This document shows positions 1 through 8,330 of a stretch of DNA of 64,000 nt, piece after piece. Position 1 is the stretch's first letter. Every line of letters starts with the position of its first letter. The stretch comes from Microbacterium schleiferi (GTDB taxonomy: Bacteria; Actinomycetota; Actinomycetes; Actinomycetales; Microbacteriaceae): NCBI RefSeq assembly GCF_015565955.1, contig NZ_CP064760.1, forward strand, positions 248,001 to 312,000, read 5' to 3'. The position numbers were made by a program, and so were the translations under genes. The notes under the pieces were generated by a model. That model worked only from the letters and a program-made list of their open reading frames with translations. It ran no database searches and was not told the DNA's origin.

Positions 1-638
1 AGAGTCATGACCGGAGACCCCTCGGCCTTCTCGAACAGTTCGGCGAGTTCCCCGGAGAGCGTCGCGACCCCGGGGGTGGTGACCTCCCAGACGACCGGCT
101 CGCCCCAGATGCGCGCCGCGAAGCTGAAGACCGACTCGCTCGGGTCGAACTCGTCAGGCAGATCGCCCGGGATCGGGACAGTGTCGTCGGCGATCATCGC
201 GACGGCGCCATCCGCGCGCCACCGTTTGCGAATGGCTAGGCGGGTAGCGTCTGCCGGTCGCTCCATCACCGCGCCGATCTCCGCGCCGAGCGGGACGGTG
301 CGAGACTCGAGCACCTCCACCTCGGCCCGATAACCCAGGCGGTCCAGCAGCTCGGTGTGTTCGAACTGCTCCTCCAGTCGGACGCTGAGCCGCAGCGCGA
401 TCGGATCGACCGTGGTCACCGTGCCCTGCCGACGCCTCACGATGCCCTGGGCCTCGAGCTGCGCCATCGCGTTGCGCAGCTGCTGGCGGCTGCACTCCAG
501 CCGCGCTGTCAGCTCCAGCTCACCCGGCAATGGCGCCCCGAGGGCTGCCGCCTCGCGCACGTATCGCAGGAGTCCGTGCTGGACACGCATGGTGTCGGCG
601 TCGCCGCTGGGGCGCGGCAACGGGAGGTAGGTGGTCAC
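1..638 (-). CDS. GntR-family regulator with UTRA-type domain, partial (3' end beyond window)
   Basis: This is a DNA-binding repressor-type regulator; about 212 N-terminal residues are visible and the C-terminus lies left of base 1. The GTG start at 638 is chosen because GAGGAG lies just upstream. A winged-helix domain covers about residues 15-75, with the recognition-helix segment CSRQQLRNAMAQLEAQGIV and the wing RRRQGTVT. A UTRA-like ligand domain starts near residue 85 (ELLDRLGYRAEVEV). It is the last gene of a leftward set that begins with an ABC ATPase and four hydrolases, with a 117-bp gap before it. It therefore probably senses a substrate or product of that cluster. The family call is firm; the effector is unknown. 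Confidence 0.85.
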   Translation of the reverse strand, partial: MTTYLPLPRPSGDADTMRVQHGLLRYVREAAALGAPLPGELELTARLECSRQQLRNAMAQLEAQGIVRRRQGTVTTVDPIALRLSVRLEEQFEHTELLDRLGYRAEVEVLESRTVPLGAEIGAVMERPADATRLAIRKRWRADGAVAMIADDTVPIPGDLPDEFDPSESVFSFAARIWGEPVVWEVTTPGVATLSGELAELFEKAEGSPVMT

Positions 639-755
639 GGGTTCTCCTCACAAACGCACGTGTGGTGCCGACTGTGCACACGTTAGCGGTCGGTCAGTGC
701 GTGCACACCCGGGAGCCCTCACCAGAGACTGCTGCGCCTGCTCCGTCACCGTGAC

Positions 756-1499
756 TCAACGGATCCCGATGGCGCGCATCGTCCGCTCGATCGCCGTGAG
801 AGATTCCGCAACGACGTGCGCGAGGATCTGCCGCCCCTTGGCGGCCGTCGCCGCGCGAGGATCCCCGAACACTCCCGTCTCGCCGAGTCCCGCCAACGCC
901 TGCGGCCGCTGTCCAAAGTCCGGCGGGAGCTCTGGGTACTCCACCACAAACCGCTCCGGGTGAACGGTGGCAGGAGAGATCGCGAGCATCATCGAGGTCT
1001 CGAGCTCGTCCGCGTGGCACAAGCCGGGCGCTGCCCAGGGGCTCTCCTTGACGCGATCTCCGATCTCGGTCAACCCGGGGTAGTCGAGCACCAGGACCGG
1101 CATCCGTGCTCCGGACGCTGCGCGCTTCTCCACCGACACCTGAAGGGGAAGCCGGTTGCCGTAGTCACCGTTGACGACGACCAACAGGGCGAAACCCGAC
1201 GAGTCCAGCGACGCGGCGATGTCGCTGCAGATCGCCGCGACGGTGTCGAGAGACAGGGACACGGTGCCGGGGAAGGCGGCGTTTCCCCAGGTGTTTCCGT
1301 ACTCGATGCTTGGCAGGAGCACGGCATCGAGCGCGGCGGCGATGTCGCGGGCGATCGCCTCGGATTGGCGGGTGTCGGTGTCGAGCGGAAGATGGGGGCC
1401 GTGCTGTTCCAGAGCCCCGAAGGGCAACACAGCCACGGTGGGACCCGCTGACAACACGTCCCGGATGTCTGGCCATGTCGAGGAGCTGAGTTCGATCAC
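756..1499 (-). CDS. Creatininase-family amidohydrolase with altered metal motif
   Basis: The 247-residue protein has the creatininase/MftE fold signatures. EQHGPHLPLDTDT at residues 31-43 supplies the first Glu/His/Asp metal ligands, and CHADELETS lies near residue 160. These enzymes use two metals to open cyclic amides or cleave peptide-like bonds. The third motif, normally NGHYEN in creatininase or NGHGGN in relatives, reads NGDYGN at 110-115 here. One expected His ligand is Asp and the Glu of creatininase is Gly, so the substrate may differ or the metal site may be remodelled. It lies 80 bp after an amidohydrolase gene in the same direction, in an island rich in C-N hydrolases. True creatininase activity is not supported. 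Confidence 0.8.
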   Translation of the reverse strand: MIELSSSTWPDIRDVLSAGPTVAVLPFGALEQHGPHLPLDTDTRQSEAIARDIAAALDAVLLPSIEYGNTWGNAAFPGTVSLSLDTVAAICSDIAASLDSSGFALLVVVNGDYGNRLPLQVSVEKRAASGARMPVLVLDYPGLTEIGDRVKESPWAAPGLCHADELETSMMLAISPATVHPERFVVEYPELPPDFGQRPQALAGLGETGVFGDPRAATAAKGRQILAHVVAESLTAIERTMRAIGIR

Positions 1500-1579
1500 A
1501 AGATCTCCGGAGAGGGGGTGGGCGGTCGTCCGACAGTGAGGGCGCGATAGCTGGCCTTACCGTAGCGGCACGCCGCGCC

Positions 1580-2956
1580 TCAGGCGCTGAACAGTCCGCG
1601 GGGCGTGTCGATCGCGTCGAGGTAGGCGGTGCGGCGCGCGAACAGGTCGGGGATGCGGGCGCGGGCGTCGTCGATGATCCGGGGCAGGTCGCCCGAGCGC
1701 AACGCGCCGTCTTCGACGAGCACCCGCCCTGCCACCATCGTCAGTGAGACATCCGATCCCCGGACCGCGTGAACGAGGTTGTGATGGATGTTCGCATAGG
1801 CGCCGGCGGGAAGAAGCGGCGTCATCCGCGGCGTGTGAGACCGCACCGCGACGATGTCGGCCTGCTTGCCCGGTTCGAGCGATCCGAGCCGGTGTTCCTG
1901 TCCGATGGCCCGGGCGCCCTCGATCGTGGCCATCCGGAGCACCTGCCAGGAGTCCATGGCTGCGGCATCCATCGTGCGGAGCTTGCCCAGCAGCGACGCG
2001 ACCTTCATCTCCTCGAACATGTCGAGGTTGTTGTTCTCCTTCTCGCCGTCGGTGCCTAGGGCCACTGCGACGCCGGCCTCGATGAGCTCTGCCACGGGTG
2101 CCATGCCGCTGGCGAGCTTCATATTGCTCACCGGGTTGTGGGAGACGCTCACCCCGCGATCTGCCATGAGCGCGATCTCATCGGCATCCAGCCACACGGC
2201 ATGGGCGATCATCGTGCGCGGCGTCTCGAAGAAGCCGAGCTTCTCGAGCGCGCGCATCGGCCGCAGCCCCGTGCGCTCCTGGAAGATCTGGACGTCCCAT
2301 TCGGACTCGCTGCAGTGGGTGTAGAGCCCCGTGTCGTAGTCCTTGGCCATCGCGATGGCGCGCTGCTGACCGGCGTCGTCGGCGTAGAACGGATGCTCCA
2401 GCCCAACCCACGGCATGATGCGCCCGCCCGCGGCTCCCGTCCATTCGCGCAGGACCCGTTCGTTGTCGTCGAGGGTGTCGAAGTAGTCGTAGTCGGGGTG
2501 TTCCCCGACGTAATTGACCGTGACGAGGCGGTTGCCGAGCTCGGTGGCCACAGCCGCGGCGCGGTCCATGTAGCGCCACATGTCGACGACCGTCGTGGTC
2601 CCCGAGAGCAACCCCTCGGCGTAGCAGAGTCGGGCCGCAGCTTCGGCGTCATCGGCGTGGAGTACGCGGTGCATCGGGTCGATGTGCAGGCGCAGCCACT
2701 CCCACACCGGGAGGTGCTCCGCCGTGCCGCGCAGCAGGCCCGAGTGGTGGTGGCCGTTGATGAGGCCCGGGATGAGGACGTGGTCGGCCAGGTGCCGTTC
2801 CGGAGCCGCGGGGAATCGCGTGCGCAGCTCCGCGATGCCATCGACGGCGACGATCGTGTCGCCCTCGATCGCGACACCGGCATCGACGAGGATCTCGGTC
2901 TCCCGGGTCATCGGCACGACGATGTCGGCCGTGAGTAGCTGAATTCCGGCGCTCAT
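1580..2956 (-). CDS. Amidohydrolase-superfamily deaminase (TrzN/AtzA/MtaD-like)
   Basis: This 458-residue metal-dependent hydrolase belongs to the group holding S-adenosylhomocysteine/methylthioadenosine deaminase and s-triazine hydrolases. The first metal motif NGHHHSG is near residues 67-73. It is followed by YTHCSESE near 215, AHAVWLD near 250, SHNPVSNMKLASG near 272 and GTDGEKENNNLDMF near 300, in the family order. Its ATG overlaps the stop of the next gene by 4 bp (2953-2956), which implies translational coupling. The likely reaction is deamination or dechlorination-type hydrolysis of a nitrogen heterocycle in the cytoplasm. The exact substrate cannot be read from the sequence. Confidence 0.85.
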   Translation of the reverse strand: MSAGIQLLTADIVVPMTRETEILVDAGVAIEGDTIVAVDGIAELRTRFPAAPERHLADHVLIPGLINGHHHSGLLRGTAEHLPVWEWLRLHIDPMHRVLHADDAEAAARLCYAEGLLSGTTTVVDMWRYMDRAAAVATELGNRLVTVNYVGEHPDYDYFDTLDDNERVLREWTGAAGGRIMPWVGLEHPFYADDAGQQRAIAMAKDYDTGLYTHCSESEWDVQIFQERTGLRPMRALEKLGFFETPRTMIAHAVWLDADEIALMADRGVSVSHNPVSNMKLASGMAPVAELIEAGVAVALGTDGEKENNNLDMFEEMKVASLLGKLRTMDAAAMDSWQVLRMATIEGARAIGQEHRLGSLEPGKQADIVAVRSHTPRMTPLLPAGAYANIHHNLVHAVRGSDVSLTMVAGRVLVEDGALRSGDLPRIIDDARARIPDLFARRTAYLDAIDTPRGLFSA

Positions 2957-4161
2957 GCGACGGTTTCCGGAAGCTCGCCGGCCTGCACGCGCCCACGCGC
3001 GACGACGGCCCGAATGCGGTCGGTGTCGAGCTCGGCGATGTCTTCCCAGGGTCGGCCTTCGATCACCACGAAGTCGGCGGCCATGCCTGCCCGCAGCGTG
3101 CCGACGAGCGCGCCGAGGTTGATGGCGTCTGCCGCGTCGCTCGTCGCCGCCCGCAGGGCGCGCTCGGCATCCCAGCCGAACAGCTGCGCCATCAGACGCA
3201 CCTCTTCCATCTGATCGCCGAAGCTGGTGAACACGCCGTTCGCGTCGGTGCCGAGCACGAATCGCACTCCTGCCTGACCGGCCTCGCGCAGCCGGTTGCC
3301 GCGCACGCGAGCCATCTCGGCGGACTTCTCGCGGGCGTCGTCGGCGATGCCCTCGGCGCCGGCCTCGAGGCGCTCGTGGATGAGGAGGGTGGGGCCGACG
3401 GGGATGTTCCGCTCGGCCAGGATACGCATCTGCTCGGGTGTCATCCCCGTGCCGTGCTCGATGGAGTCGACCCCGGCGGCGAGCGCCCGGTCGATGCCCT
3501 CCGCGGTGTGGCTGTGGGCGGCGACGAGCATGCCGAGGGCGTGGGCCTCGTCGACGGTCGCCGCGAGTTCGGCATCCGTGTGGTTGCGCCAGGTGACCTT
3601 GTCACCCATCGAGAGGATGCCGCCAGAGGTGTAGATCTTGATCGATTCGGCGCCGGCTCGTGCCCAGGTGCGCACGAGCTTGCGGCACTCGTCGGGGCTG
3701 TCGGCCGTCGCGGGGCGGTGGGGGTAGTGCGGTGGGGTGAACAGGTCACCGTGGCCCGCCGTCATCCCGACGGGGCCTGCGCCATACAGCCGCGGGCCGT
3801 CCACGATGCCCGCATCGAGGGCGCGAGAGACGGCGAAGGGGGAGGACTCCGAGGCGAGGTCGCGCAGGGTCGTGACGCCCCCGCGGACGGCGCGCTGCGC
3901 GTGAGCGAGCACGTGCAGCGACCGCTCCTCGGGCGGGGTGATGATCCCCCACGAGCGGTCGGCTTTGCCCGTGATGGCGTTGGTGTCCAGGTGCACGTGG
4001 GTGTCGACGAGGCCCGGGATGAGGCTCAGACCCGACGCGGGTGTTCCCGGGGCGCTCGGGGTGACCGCGGTGATGAGTCCACCCTCCCAGGTGAGGTCGA
4101 CGCGGCCGAGCGCGTGGTGGCCGTCCCACACGTCCACGCCGAAGATCGTGGTGTCAGTCAT
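2953..4161 (-). CDS. Amidohydrolase-family protein (imidazolonepropionase/prolidase-like)
   Basis: The 402-residue TIM-barrel amidohydrolase carries VDTHVHLDTN near residue 52 (HxH metal motif), IKIYTSGGI near 172 (the bridging, probably carboxylated Lys), AAHSHTAEG near 217, IEHGTGM near 236 and LGTDANG near 303. This motif order matches bacterial Xaa-Arg/Xaa-Pro dipeptidase-like and imidazolonepropionase-like amidohydrolases. It lies 16 bp after the N-acyl-D-amino-acid deacylase gene and overlaps the next amidohydrolase by 4 bp, so all three are probably co-translated. The substrate is unknown; a cyclic amide or dipeptide is plausible from family and neighbours. Confidence 0.82.
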   Translation of the reverse strand: MTDTTIFGVDVWDGHHALGRVDLTWEGGLITAVTPSAPGTPASGLSLIPGLVDTHVHLDTNAITGKADRSWGIITPPEERSLHVLAHAQRAVRGGVTTLRDLASESSPFAVSRALDAGIVDGPRLYGAGPVGMTAGHGDLFTPPHYPHRPATADSPDECRKLVRTWARAGAESIKIYTSGGILSMGDKVTWRNHTDAELAATVDEAHALGMLVAAHSHTAEGIDRALAAGVDSIEHGTGMTPEQMRILAERNIPVGPTLLIHERLEAGAEGIADDAREKSAEMARVRGNRLREAGQAGVRFVLGTDANGVFTSFGDQMEEVRLMAQLFGWDAERALRAATSDAADAINLGALVGTLRAGMAADFVVIEGRPWEDIAELDTDRIRAVVARGRVQAGELPETVA

Positions 4162-4177
4162 CGTGTGTTCCTTCGTC

Positions 4178-5788
4178 TCAGGGGTTCGGGTGGGATCGGG
4201 GTTCGGGGTGGCCGGCGCGCAGCACGCGACCGTCGCGGCGTCCGCTGAAGACGCCGTCGTCGATGGCGACGGTACCGGCCAGCACGACGTAGGGGATACC
4301 CGTCGGATGCTGCGCCGGAGAGGTCGGCGAGCCGGGGTGGCCGATGGCGTCGAGGTCGAAGACGACCACGTCGGCGATCGCGCCGGGTGCGAGGAAGCCG
4401 CGTCCGGTGAGTCCGAACTGACGCGCGGTCAGCGAGGTCATCTTGCGGACCGCTTCCTCCACCGGGAGGAGCGGCATGTCGCGGACGTACGCGCCCAGCA
4501 CCGTCGGAAAGCACCCCCAGGCTCGTTGGTGGGCGTACCCCACGGGGACGGAATTGTCGGAGCCGATCGCGATGAGGGGGTCGGCGAGGATGGCGCGCAC
4601 GTCGTGCTCGCTCATCAGGCGGTAGACCGTCATGGCGGCGGGGTCGGCGAGCACGGCGTCGCACAGGGCATCCCACGCCGAGACGCCGCGGTCGGCGGCG
4701 ACCTCAGCGATCGTGCGACCCTGCAAGCTCTCGTCGCCGTGCATTGAGATCGTGATGCCGTCGGGCGTGGTCTGATGCCACGCCCCCGCTCGCGCCGCTC
4801 CTGTCGCGCCGGTCTCGGCCAGCTGGAACCACTCGGCCCGGGACGCGGCACTCTCGAGCTTTGCGCGCAGCGCGTCCTGCCCGCCGACCTGCATGTCCGC
4901 CGGCAAGAGGGCGCTGAGGAACGTCTCACCCGTCGTATAGGGGTACTGGTCGCCGTACACGTCGACCCCCGCGGTGCGCGCCTCGTGCAGGAGGGCGAGC
5001 AGTTCCGGCCCGCGGCCATGGTTGGGTAGGCCCGCCGCCTTGCAGTGCGAGACCTGTACCCGCACGCCGCTGCGGCGGGCGATCTCCAGCGTCTCGGCCA
5101 CCGCGTCGGCAAGACCGTGGCCCTCGTCGCGCATGTGGGTCGCGTACGGGCGATGCCAGCGGTACGCAACGGTTGCCAGGGCAGCCACCTCGTCGGTGTC
5201 GGCGTAGCTTCCGGGGGCGTAGATCAGGCCCGTCGACAACCCGAAGGCGCCGGCGGCGAACGCCTCGTCGGCGAGGTCCTGCATCCGTTGGAGCGCGCCG
5301 TCGCGCAGCGCAGCATCCATGCCGTTGGCGTTAATGCGCAGCGTGTGGTGTCCGACCAGCGAGGCGATGTGGTTGGTGGGGCCGGCGGCCTCGACCTCAT
5401 CGAGGTAGTCCGAGAACGATCGCGGATGCGTGTCCACACCCGCGCGTGCGGCGCTCGAGATGGGCCGGTGAAACTCGACCGCGGTCTCGTCGATCAGCGG
5501 CGCGGCCGAGTTGCCGCAGTTGCCGACGATCTCGGTGGTCACCCCCTGGCGGAGCTTGAACGGCTGTGGCTCGTCCATGAACGGGACGACGTCCGAATGA
5601 GTATGCGCGTCGATGAAGCCCGGTGCGACGAACAGGCCCGTCGCATCGATCTCGCGTACGCCCGTCAGCTCCAGGTCGGAGCCGATGGCAATGACCCGGT
5701 CTCGCTCGATGGCGACATCCGCCACGACACCGGGGGTGCCGAAGCCGTCGAGGACCGTACCGCCACGGATGACGAGTGTCACGCTCAT
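4178..5788 (-). CDS. N-acyl-D-amino-acid deacylase family amidohydrolase
   Basis: The 536-residue protein matches D-aminoacylases in length and motifs: VAPGFIDAHTHSD near residue 53, VGNCGNSAAP near 88, THMRDEGHG near 198, VQVSHCKAAG near 222 and AIGSDNSVPVG near 370. Family members remove acyl groups from N-acyl-D-amino acids using a zinc site; several homologues act on D-hydantoin or dihydroorotate-like compounds. The gene overlaps the upstream ATPase gene by 4 bp (5785-5788) and heads the block of three amidohydrolases, so import and hydrolysis appear to be coupled. Confidence 0.85.
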   Translation of the reverse strand: MSVTLVIRGGTVLDGFGTPGVVADVAIERDRVIAIGSDLELTGVREIDATGLFVAPGFIDAHTHSDVVPFMDEPQPFKLRQGVTTEIVGNCGNSAAPLIDETAVEFHRPISSAARAGVDTHPRSFSDYLDEVEAAGPTNHIASLVGHHTLRINANGMDAALRDGALQRMQDLADEAFAAGAFGLSTGLIYAPGSYADTDEVAALATVAYRWHRPYATHMRDEGHGLADAVAETLEIARRSGVRVQVSHCKAAGLPNHGRGPELLALLHEARTAGVDVYGDQYPYTTGETFLSALLPADMQVGGQDALRAKLESAASRAEWFQLAETGATGAARAGAWHQTTPDGITISMHGDESLQGRTIAEVAADRGVSAWDALCDAVLADPAAMTVYRLMSEHDVRAILADPLIAIGSDNSVPVGYAHQRAWGCFPTVLGAYVRDMPLLPVEEAVRKMTSLTARQFGLTGRGFLAPGAIADVVVFDLDAIGHPGSPTSPAQHPTGIPYVVLAGTVAIDDGVFSGRRDGRVLRAGHPEPRSHPNP

Positions 5789-6588
5789 GCCACGCCCGCG
5801 GGGGAGTACAGCATGTCGCTGAGCAGGTCTTCGAGTTCGTGGAACTGCGCGGACTTCATCATTGCGATCGTGCGGGGACGCTCGAGGGGAATCGGCACGA
5901 GCTCGACGATGCGACCGGGGCGGGGCGACATGACCGCGACGACATCTGAAAGCAGGATCGCCTCGGCGATCCCGTGGGTGACCATCAGCGTCGTCGCGGG
6001 ACGGGCTGTCCAGATGCGCTGCAGTTCCATGTTCAGGCGCTGTCGTGTGACGTCGTCGAGTGCGCCGAACGGTTCATCCAGCAGCAGCAGGTCGGGGTCG
6101 ACGACGAGGGACCGGGCGATCGAGACTCGCTGTCGCATCCCGCCGGAGAGTTGGGACGGGCGCGCGTTCTCGAAGCCGCTGAGTCCGACGAGGTCGATGA
6201 GGGGGTCGATAGCGGCCTCGTCGCCGCGGCGGGTCACTTCGATGGGCAGGCGCACGTTCTTGCGCACCGAACGCCAGGGGAGCAGGGCCGAGTCCTGGAA
6301 GGCGATCCCGAGGCCGGCGGGGCGCTTCCCGACGGTCAACTCCTCGCCATGCACCCTGACGGTGCCGCTGGTCGGGCGCTCCAGGCCCGCGAGAATGCGC
6401 AGGATCGTCGACTTGCCGCACCCGGAGGGGCCGATCAGGGACGCAAACACGCCCTCGGGGAGGACGAGATCGACGTTGTCGAGGGCGGTCACCGTCTCAC
6501 GGTGCATCCGGAACTGCTTGGTGAGCCCGCGCAGCTCGATGCCGGGGCGGTTCTCAGTGGCGGCGGTCGAGGTCGTCGTTTCGGTCAC
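5785..6588 (-). CDS. ABC transporter ATP-binding protein, nitrate/sulfonate/taurine type
   Basis: The 267-residue cytoplasmic ATPase carries Walker A GPSGCGKST, signature LSGGMRQRVSIARSL, Walker B LLLLDEPFGALDD and a switch His in LMVTHGIAEA. These match the TauB/SsuB/ThiZ class. The GTG at 6588 (VTETTTSTAATENRP) is preferred to upstream in-frame starts because the longer N-terminus is low-complexity and non-homologous; the ribosome site (TGGGGA) is modest. No permease adjoins it. The matching binding protein and two permeases lie at 10.3-13.0 kb on the other strand and lack an ATPase, so this is probably their motor. Confidence 0.85.
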   Translation of the reverse strand: MTETTTSTAATENRPGIELRGLTKQFRMHRETVTALDNVDLVLPEGVFASLIGPSGCGKSTILRILAGLERPTSGTVRVHGEELTVGKRPAGLGIAFQDSALLPWRSVRKNVRLPIEVTRRGDEAAIDPLIDLVGLSGFENARPSQLSGGMRQRVSIARSLVVDPDLLLLDEPFGALDDVTRQRLNMELQRIWTARPATTLMVTHGIAEAILLSDVVAVMSPRPGRIVELVPIPLERPRTIAMMKSAQFHELEDLLSDMLYSPAGVA

Positions 6589-6867
6589 GTCCCCAGTACA
6601 GCCGTGGCCGACGGCCGGAACCATGTGCGATCTGCCCAACTCCGCGGGTCGAGCGTCCTCACGTGCTGGCGGCATCCCCGGGCGCATTACGGCAACGTTT
6701 CGCGACGGTTTCCCGGGCGCCAGGCTCTGGTGAAGTGCACATCGACTGCCGCCGCCTGACGGTTCTTTCTCGGCGGATCCTCCGAAGCCGCGGGGGAGAG
6801 CCCGTGCTTGGCTCAGACGGGCACATCGCAATCCAGGGTGCCGTCACCGCAACATACCGGGGGAACC

Positions 6868-7866
6868 ATGCACCCGACAGCAGAGCTGCACGTCCATATC
6901 GAGGGAACGCTCGAGGTGGACCTCCTCGTGCGCTTGGCGCAGCGAAACGGACTGCCGCTCCCGTCCTTCGACCCCGACGTGCTCCGCCAGCGCTATCGCT
7001 TCGGCAAGCTGCAGGACTTTCTCGATGTCTACGGCCAGAACGTTGCGGTGCTGCGCACCGAGCAGGACTTCTACGACCTCGCCGCGAGCTACCTCGCTCG
7101 GGTACGGGCAGCCGGCGTCCGTCGCTCCGAGATCTTCTTCGATCCGCCCACGCACCTCGCGCGCGGCATCCGGATGGAGACGATCCTCGCGGGGCTCACC
7201 GCCGCCCTGGACGAGTCGCGCGCGGATGGCCTGTCGGCCGATCTCATCATGTGCTTCCAGCGCGATCTCGGCGCGGATGCGGCGATGGGACTGCTGGATA
7301 TGGCGCTGCCATTTCGCGACCAGTTCATCGGCGTCGGCCTGGATTCGAGTGAGGTCGGCTATCCGCCTTCCCTGTTCACCCGGGTCTACGCGCGCGCCGC
7401 GGCGGAGGGACTGCGCCGCGTGGCACACGCCGGCGAGGAAGGTGGGCCCGAGTACGTGTGGGAGGCGATCGACCTGCTCGGTGTCGAACGCGTCGACCAC
7501 GGCAATCGCGCGCTCGAGGATGCCGATCTCGTACGGCGGCTTCGCGACGACCAGATTCCGCTCACGGTGTGCCCGCTCTCGAACCTCGCGCTGCGCACCG
7601 CGCCGCCGGAGCTGCGGGATCATCCGCTGCCGGTGATGATCGAGGAGGGGCTGAACGTCAGCATCCACAGCGATGACCCCGCCTACTTCGGCGGGTACAT
7701 CGACGACAACTTCGCGGCAGTGACGCGCGAACTGGGCCTGTCGTCGGCGCAGACCGCCACGCTCGCGCGCAATGCGCTGACCTCGAGCTTCGCCTCCCCG
7801 CAGGAGATCGCCGGGTGGGTCGCCGAACTCGACGCCGGTGTCGCGGCCGCGGGGGGTGCGCGGTGA
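6868..7866 (+). CDS. Adenosine/adenine deaminase family protein (adenine-deaminase-like)
   Basis: This zinc deaminase of 332 residues contains ELHVHIEGTLE near the start (first metal His pair), GVGLDSSEVGYPP near 160, HAGEEGG near 190, VDHGNRAL near 213, CPLSNLALRT near 237 and HSDDPAYFGGY near 270. The SDDPAYFGGY form is typical of the adenine-deaminase (Aah1/ADE) branch rather than classic adenosine deaminase, which supports adenine or a related 6-aminopurine as substrate. The ATG at 6868 follows GGGGGAA. Its stop overlaps the GTG of the next gene, and it lies divergently from the ATPase operon. Purine specificity is inferred from motifs only. Confidence 0.8.
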   Translation: MHPTAELHVHIEGTLEVDLLVRLAQRNGLPLPSFDPDVLRQRYRFGKLQDFLDVYGQNVAVLRTEQDFYDLAASYLARVRAAGVRRSEIFFDPPTHLARGIRMETILAGLTAALDESRADGLSADLIMCFQRDLGADAAMGLLDMALPFRDQFIGVGLDSSEVGYPPSLFTRVYARAAAEGLRRVAHAGEEGGPEYVWEAIDLLGVERVDHGNRALEDADLVRRLRDDQIPLTVCPLSNLALRTAPPELRDHPLPVMIEEGLNVSIHSDDPAYFGGYIDDNFAAVTRELGLSSAQTATLARNALTSSFASPQEIAGWVAELDAGVAAAGGAR

Positions 7867-8330
7867 GAAGCGCGCCGATCACGACGGGCCGCCAGTGGAT
7901 GCTCGTCCTCGAACCCGGTGAGGAACTCCTGGAGACGATCACCGACTGGTGTGTACGCACCGGCGTGACCCAGGGAACCATCACGCTGCTCGGGGCGTTC
8001 CGCTCTGTTCGCCTCATTGGTACGCATGGGCCGCTGGATGACGAGGAACCGCCGCTGCCGGATGCCGTCGATGTTGCCTACGTCGAGGGGTCGGGTTCGG
8101 GGACCATCACGACCGTCGACGGTTCACCGAAGCCGCACATCCACGCCGCAGTCGGGGTGAAGTCGCAGGGGGCCGCCGCCTACGCCGGCCACGTGCTGCG
8201 CGCAGAGGCGCATTACACGGTCGAGGCGACGGTGACAGAGGTGGTCTCGCCGACCTTCGTGTTGCGTCCCGACGCCGAGGCTTTCGGGCTGACCAGTCTG
8301 CACTTCGTGGACGGCGTGACGCAGAGTTAG
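7863..8330 (+). CDS. PPC (DUF296)-domain DNA-binding-type protein
   Basis: The 155-residue protein consists of one PPC/DUF296 domain. The core reads WMLVLEPGEELLETITDW near residue 13, GTITLLGAFRSV near 40, a central KPHIHAAVG strand near 91 and a C-terminal TFVLRPDAEAFGLTSL. The GTG at 7863 overlaps the stop of the deaminase gene by 4 bp, so the two are translationally linked. PPC domains in bacteria are small trimeric proteins, some DNA-binding, and their roles are poorly known. Here the tight link to a purine-type deaminase suggests a regulatory or metabolite-binding role, which is an inference. The gene converges with the PucR gene and their ends overlap by 3-4 bp. Confidence 0.75.
   Translation: MRSAPITTGRQWMLVLEPGEELLETITDWCVRTGVTQGTITLLGAFRSVRLIGTHGPLDDEEPPLPDAVDVAYVEGSGSGTITTVDGSPKPHIHAAVGVKSQGAAAYAGHVLRAEAHYTVEATVTEVVSPTFVLRPDAEAFGLTSLHFVDGVTQS

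Noticed and set aside
154..495. Arg/Gly-rich open frame overlapping the GntR gene
   Set aside because: It is a same-strand shadow of the GntR frame, with low-complexity composition and no ribosome site.
5045..6733. 562-codon plus-strand frame opposite the deacylase and ATPase genes
   Set aside because: The minus-strand proteins have clear family motifs throughout the same bases; the plus frame has none.
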